The position numbers and the translations under genes were made by a program. A stretch of 64,000 nucleotides of DNA from Dolomedes plantarius (taxonomy: Eukaryota; Arthropoda; Arachnida; Araneae; Dolomedidae): NCBI GenBank assembly GCA_907164885.2, contig OU015492.1, positions 192,023,039 through 192,087,038 on the forward strand. Reading direction: 5' to 3'. How positions within the stretch are numbered: position 1 is the stretch's first letter; each line of letters starts with the position of its first letter. Positions 58,016 through 64,000 of the stretch are shown here, in pieces. Below the pieces are notes generated by a model. It was not told the DNA's origin, did not search any database, and saw only the letters and a list, made by a program, of their open reading frames with translations.

Positions 58016-58524
58016 AGGTGCATTCAAAGATGACACATGCGGAGAACTTTGGATTCGTTGTGTGATGTGCCACATCGGGCTCATTCTTTGTGCATCGAAA
58101 TGAGCCGAAGCTGAGTTTTATATTTGCGACTTTTGTTGCCAAAATTGAAGTTTTTTTATATAGCTATATTTGATGATCCAGCTGTTTAATAAATACATTT
58201 TCTTTCTTTCATTTTTTCGTTTGAAAACTTTTCTCTTTTTTACTTCCAGCTGTTTAATAGACAGATAAATGATTTTTTAGTAAAAAAGGTGGGGTGGTCC
58301 ATATTACCCTCCACTTTGGGTCACCTGCTGGTTTTGACTTTTTTTCACTTATGTGATTGTATACATCTAAAAATTTGATTTAACGCCAAATCGGATGTTT
58401 GGATGATGAGATGTGGAAGAGGTTAGAGACCCAAAATATGAAAATTTGTCTTTGGTATGACCACAGTGAGCCAAAAACAACAAGGGGGGGGGGTCCACAA
58501 TCCCATCCTCTCGTCTACTGGTAG

Positions 58525-59124
58525 TAAAGAAAGGACCATAGAAGCCGATATCTAAATAAGAGAAATTTTAAGGATTTTAACTCAATTGACAATCATGTTT
58601 ATGAAATAAAAGTCAATTTGCGATAAAGAGAAAATATTGTTGCATTTATTTCCTTTAAAATTCATTCTCTGATGATTTATCAGAGAATCATACGTGTGGC
58701 TGTATGTTATTTGAATTCCTGTTTTGATGCCTTTTCTGTATATACCGCTTTCACTCTCTTTAGACTGAAGGGATTCTGAAATTGTAGTTGATCGATGCAT
58801 TTCAATTAAACACCCGATTTTTTGGATATGATCGTGTTTGGATTGATTCTGTTCTTTTTTCTAGCATATACACAAATGTGCTGCACTTTCACGCTATTAT
58901 GCTCTGACATCAATAAAAAATTCCTTTGTGACTTCGTGAATTTTAGATCATTCATATAGATGTTTATGTCATAATGCTTATTATCCACGAATAAAGTTCC
59001 CGCAACTTAATCAAATATTTCTTAAACTCTCGGAAGCGGTTGGCATCTCTCTCTTCGTTTTGAAATCCACAGTATCCTATTGAAGTGGTAAAACAAATTT
59101 TTTTTGGCTGTTCTTTTGCGGTAG
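58525..59124. other. AT-rich sequence, no gene seen
   Basis: Short minus-strand frames here have no recognisable motif. Confidence 0.4.
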
Positions 59125-59128
59125 TTAA

Positions 59129-59810
59129 GGGGGTCTGGGACACATCGAAAAATTATTTTATCTATTGAGTTAAAATTTTGAATTTTTTGTGATGGTTAAC
59201 CATACAAATTGTAAACAAAATCCCATCATAAAACTTCTCATAAAGTTTTTAAAACATTTTAAAATTTTTTAAAAAGTTGGGTAATTTAAAATCGCTATAA
59301 CTCGAAATATTTGGCGAATTTCAAATTTTTTTTTCATTTAATTAAATAGAAATATATGTTTTAATTTTAATTCGAAATTTTTTAAAAATATTAATTAAAA
59401 AAATTTTAAAAATTTTTGGATTAAAAATTTTAAAAAAAGATGTAACTTATTTTTAAAAAATCATAATTTCAAAAGTAAATATTTTTTCAAATTTGCTGAA
59501 TCAAAATTAAAGTAAAATGATTGAAAAAGACAATTTCCAAGTTTGAACCATTTATCTTTAATGGTTCTTGACTTATAACAATTTAAAGACGAGAAATGGT
59601 GAAAGAACCCATTCTGCAGAAAATGCATTTAAAGGTTTGAACAAAGATTGGCTGCTATTCGAATGTTGCAAAACAAAAAATTAATATCTCCTGTTCTGAT
59701 TAAGATAGAAACACGATTTAAATGTCATTTTAAGCGGAAAAGAACAGAAAATGTTTTATTGCAATAAAACCTTTTTCGAAAATTTGAAGAATTTTGTGTC
59801 CTGGACCCCC
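59129..59810. mobile_element. TTAA-flanked MITE (piggyBac-like)
   Basis: Ends GGGGGTCTGGGACACA and TGTGTCCTGGACCCCC are inverted, with TTAA at 59125-59128 and 59811-59814. TTAA is the piggyBac target. The interior is extremely AT-rich, with runs of A and T and no coding. Confidence 0.75.
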
Positions 59811-60387
59811 TTAAAATTTCTACGATTTAGTACACTGAGGTGTTACGTTTGACAGATTGCTCGTGTTTCCACTATTTTATGTTCTGCACGTGAAGTCAGA
59901 ATAATACGTTGTCCCGCCGCTAGGCATCCAACAAAAGTAGAACCTGAATGTCCTTGATCGTTCTCAGCGCGCAATCCCACGTAGCACCGAGGAACTTTGG
60001 TCCGTGTTTGGTTTAGGACAAACGGAGCAAAAGGAGCTAATGCCGTACGACGAAAGTCCAGTACGACGAAAGTCCATTGTCACTCTTAGCCCGGGCCATC
60101 TCCCGGTTTCCAGCCGGACTGAGTGGAAGTAGTGACAAGCCGAACGCCTTGATGGTGATAGTGACTCCCTCAGAGGATCCCACTCCCACTAAAGACTCAC
60201 AGTCGAGCTCTCTGTTACCAATCACCTTGGTTTTCACAACGAACCTTGGCGCCCTGGGAGCAAGCCACACCAACCTAGGCGTAACGTGCTTCTAACATTT
60301 TTTTTTGTTGTGAGGGGGGGGGGATTGAATCTAATTAGGACCCTCCTCAGAGCATTGACTGTTGGACGGTCCATAAAATATGAAATA

Positions 60388-61037
60388 CTAGCTGAAAACC
60401 CGCACTTCGCTACGGAGTACATTCAAATTAAATACAACGGTCAATGTATGCAATTAATGCCAAAATATATATATTTATAATAAATACGACATCAATATAT
60501 ACAATTGATGTAGAAAAAAATATATATATTTATAAAAAAAATCGTAAGGGATATTTTTATAGACAAAATAATGTCCAATCGTCTGTCGCATTAGCAAGAA
60601 ATTTTTTTTTTGTCTATTTAGTTGTTACGCACGTGACGATAAATTTATTTAAAAGTACCAGAAAAAGAAATCACGTGATCAGCATTTAATAAATTAAATT
60701 CTAAAAATTAATCTTCAAAAATTCACCAAAAATCAGAAAATAGAGGTAAAGATTCGAAAAAGATTTCATTTAAAAGGAATTTTTATGATCTTTCTTGTGA
60801 TATAAATTTTATAAACCTCAAATTATTATTTTAAATACAAACTTAAAAAAAGTTACTAAAAACAGCTTAAAAATTTAATTTAAAAAAAATCTAAGAAGGA
60901 TTTTTCAAAAATCTCTCTTAGTGCACCCTATAAGAAGAATCGCCATGCAAAATTTCAGCCCTTTAGGTCCAGCGGTTTGATCTGTGCGTTGTATGTCAGT
61001 CAGTGAGTCAGTTACGGAACTGTTTTATATATATAGA
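60388..61037 (-). mobile_element. Non-autonomous Helitron, family A copy 3
   Basis: Reverse orientation of 9514-10177: on the minus strand it starts TCTATATATATAAAACAG at 61037 and ends CAGCTAG at 60388, between A and T. The interior matches copy 1 closely over its length. Confidence 0.85.
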
Positions 61038-62382
61038 TTATGATTTTTTAAAAATTGAATAACAATAGAATTGATGTTTGATTAGTATTCAAAAGTTATA
61101 CAGTGAGAAAAATAAATATAATATAAATGAAGTGAGAATAATTACAAGATAAAAAGAACTTTTTATATACCATGTTTTTAAAATTTCTGTTGAATCATAC
61201 AAACTTGACAATTCTATGTATTAATAAATACTTTTTAAAAATTTTATTGATGAACTATCCCATCAACTTGAAAGAAAATGAAGTTAATTGGAAGTTAACT
61301 TGCATTTAACTTTTCGTTCCCGTCCCGGTCGATAGATGGCTGCACTAGTCTATAAAACAAAATTAACTGAAAATAACTGAAAATTAATTTAATTCTGCTT
61401 AAAGATGGCTAAAAGTATTAAAAATAATGCATTGTCATCGTGTTCTGAGTTATTCTAAAAGTTTCAAATGTCTAGCTAGTCGGGAAGTTAGTTAAAAAAT
61501 CGATTGCAAGATTTGAACTGGACAAACACACAAATGCACAAACAAACTAGAAAGCGAGTTAATAAAAACATGTAAAATATAATATAGCATCAAACTTTAG
61601 TTATGGATAATATCATTGTTGAAAACTATGTTAAGGCTAAAGGCATAATCGGGATCTTCAGTTTCACAGTTTGAAAAAGCGGGAAAAAACCAACTTTCTT
61701 AAAAGTTTTCCACAATTTTCCGATTTTAACTGAACTTATGTTAACTTTTTAATTTATATCAAGTTAAATTGGGGGGGGGACACGTGCCCCCCCGTGCCTC
61801 CCCCGACGCTACGCCTATGCACACTAACCCTACTCCGGCTCCCCGGAATAATATTTATCAGAGAAAAGGATGTTCTAAAAAAGGTGTTCAGTTGTCAGTG
61901 TGAATAAATGAGGATTATGTCCTCATTTTATCTGTGCGCACCTATTTGCGCAATTTGATTATTTGCCCCTATCTGATTTAAACCTATAAAACAATATTGG
62001 AGGAAACAGAAAATATAAAAACATAACGGAGGAAGAGGGCGCTGCTGATCTGCTCTCTGGATTGGCAATATGCATTTGAGCGTTGAGAGGGTTTGAAAAA
62101 CGAAAAAGGTTCGGAATCACTGTTCTGGAGAAATTTAGCTCAAATAACTCTTTAAAATGGTTTTCGGGAAAACTTTAAATGCTGAAACTGTATATCAGAG
62201 TAAGAACACTCATGCACTCATATCACTGATATCTCCTTGCTTCTGTAAAACATTTCCAAGAATACTGCAAGCATTATTTAAAAATATACTTTTTATTAGG
62301 TATAAGGGAGAACATTAAAGTTATTGCAAAAATATATTTTAAGGAACCGTATCGAAGTAATTTCTTATGCTTTCCATATGAC

Positions 62383-62385
<3 letters not shown>
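61038..62385. other. Intergenic sequence with weak Helitron-like similarity
   Basis: Around 61310-61345 TTTTCGTTCCCGTC and GATAGATGGCTGCAC resemble the interior of 27082-27472 (TTTTCATTCCCGTC, GACAGATGGCTGCAC), so a decayed relative may be present. A G/C-run block at 61770-61820 has no partner. No gene. Confidence 0.35.
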
Positions 62386-62640
<255 letters not shown>

Positions 62641-63534
62641 TATCTAGTACAATTAAGTCCATCTATTTTCATCTATACATATTGAGTTAGCTTCGATGAT
62701 AATTCTTGATTAGGAAATGGGTTCTTTTGATTATTACTTTAAAACTAAAGAAAAATTCCCGTAGGTTATAAGGCAGCGTCATTTTTTCGAAAATTTTTGA
62801 CATTTCATTTTGGTGCCACATTTAAAATTCATTCAGTTGGACAACTGAAATCGGTTAAACCGAATTTTTTTTTAAACTAAAGCTCTCCGAAGGCAAAATC
62901 AAATATTCTGGAATCAATTAGAGTTGTGATTTTGGTTAATTATGATTCCTAACTTAGTGTCTTAGAAAAACTAACTTTCGAGTTATTAAAATTTCATTCT
63001 ATGTTATTGTGTTTAAAAATTTACGATGGAGCAACTAGGTAGATTACGATGGAACGAATATTGAGATAACAAATAGTTACACGCATAATTAGATAACTTT
63101 GAAATGAATTAAATTTTAAACACGAGAACTTTAAAAGCAAGGACTTAATTATGTTTCACCAGACGTATATTTTTTTTAATGATTACTGAAATGTTGGCAA
63201 AAATAACTTTTAAAACAACTCAAATATGTGTGCAGACGACAGTGATATCTTAACTCCAGTGGCTTGTTTAATTAGTACAAGCTCCAAATGCATATGAAAT
63301 TTTGTTCCTTTGTGTTTAACCTTTAATTTTTACTCGTGTTTGCACAGTTTGCGATGAATGAAATTTAAAAAAAATGAGTTTTGATCTTGCAAATAATTTT
63401 TAGTTTAGTGTAGAACATTTGAATCGAAATTAGGAGATCCGCCCCTGGTCCTGGCAAATGATCGTTAAAAAGTACAGTATTTTGGTGGAATGTAAATCAA
63501 AATATTTATTAATGGGGCTATTATCAACATATCT

Positions 63535-63741
63535 GGCCTTGTGGTGAGCGCGCTGGCTTTCGGTGCTGAGGGTGCTCGGATCGAATCCCTGCGTGCGCCA
63601 CTAAAATACCTTCGTTTGTGTCGTCTCTTCATAGGGAGCAATGCTGGTCCGCCTATATGATGCTCCCATAATAAAATGGTCAGCAAAACTGCGGTGTCTA
63701 TCTGTCAAAAGTGCCTCAGCATTGGGGAAAAAAAAAACCGA
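63535..63741 (+). repeat. SINE family A, copy 4 (most complete)
   Basis: The tRNA-like head has A box TGGCCTTGTGG and B box GGATCGAATCC, followed by body CATAGGGAGCAATGCTGGTC, ATGCTCCCATAATAAAATGG and CTCAGCATTGGGG, ending in an A run. This copy gives the best picture of the family: tRNA head, ~140-bp body, A-rich tail. Confidence 0.85.
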
Positions 63742-64000
63742 ACATATATATTCATGTACAACCCATTAAAATTTGAAAATCGAGATTTTCGACTGTTTTT
63801 AGATTTTATATTGTGATATCCGCATGGTTAAAAGAAGGTGAACTAGAATCAGACTAAACACTTGAATAGGTTATTGCATTAAAAAGGAAGCTTCAAAGTT
63901 TTAGAAAACATTTAGTTTCAAAACTACGCCAAAATATTAACAAATGCGTGTATTATTTGAGTTAGCTTCGATGATATATTTGGAATGCACGATTTGTAAA

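Larger units (their letters stand above)
55803..58521 (+). mobile_element. pogo-type element with a nested hAT
   Basis: Left subterminal GAGAAGGTGGAATTATGAAC and right GTCCACAATCCCATCCTCTC are imperfect inverted repeats. Without the nested 830-bp hAT the length is about 1.9 kb, normal for pogo. The plus strand codes for a degraded pogo transposase (57213-58015). Exact ends are uncertain by several bases. Confidence 0.65.

Overview
The window looks like nuclear DNA of an arthropod: strongly AT-rich, with one large intron-containing gene and many DNA transposons, Helitrons and tRNA-derived SINEs. A spider or other chelicerate is my best guess from the repeat style. Nothing in the sequence proves it.

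Host genes. (1) A complete gene for mitochondrial methionyl-tRNA synthetase (MARS2) lies on the minus strand, from the start codon at 45695 to the stop at 26242. I could assemble 11 exons with consistent splice sites and codon phase, giving 541 residues with intact HIGH and KMSKS motifs. (2) About 1.7 kb upstream on the same strand (47790-47353) is an intronless gene for the chromatin-remodelling subunit INO80C. (3) On the plus strand, 20449-20863 is a 3' terminal exon of an unrecognised protein ending in a hydrophobic tail. It runs towards MARS2 tail to tail. (4) A minus-strand fragment at 48420-48190 resembles the N-terminus of an uncharacterised SWIM/YqaJ-type family.

Mobile DNA. Region 1-20 kb: a Helitron (1982-2643), a hAT-type MITE carrying a minisatellite (2785-3248), a pogo-like MITE (3329-3501), a Tc1 element whose two ends are ~395 bp inverted copies of each other (6839-8132), a Helitron (9514-10177), hAT-like MITEs (10344-11048, 13845-14332, 15500-15903), and a Tc1 element (16653-20336) split by a second transposon (17752-19921). 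Region 20-46 kb: a long inverted repeat (22132-22517), a hAT relic (23524-24538), and MARS2 introns holding several MITEs, two Helitrons, two SINEs and a possible solo LTR. Region 48-64 kb: a 58-bp micro-element, a PIF-like palindromic MITE, a hAT relic related to GTF2IRD2 transposases with later insertions, a 5'-truncated Tc1, a pogo element with a nested hAT, a TTAA-flanked MITE, a third Helitron copy and long TA microsatellites.

No CRISPR array, rRNA gene, intact tRNA gene or intact transposase gene was found. No convincing unknown multi-gene system is visible. The most unusual items are structural: the fold-back Tc1, the MITE with an expanding internal array, the long inverted repeat behind the plus-strand gene, and the layered insertions.
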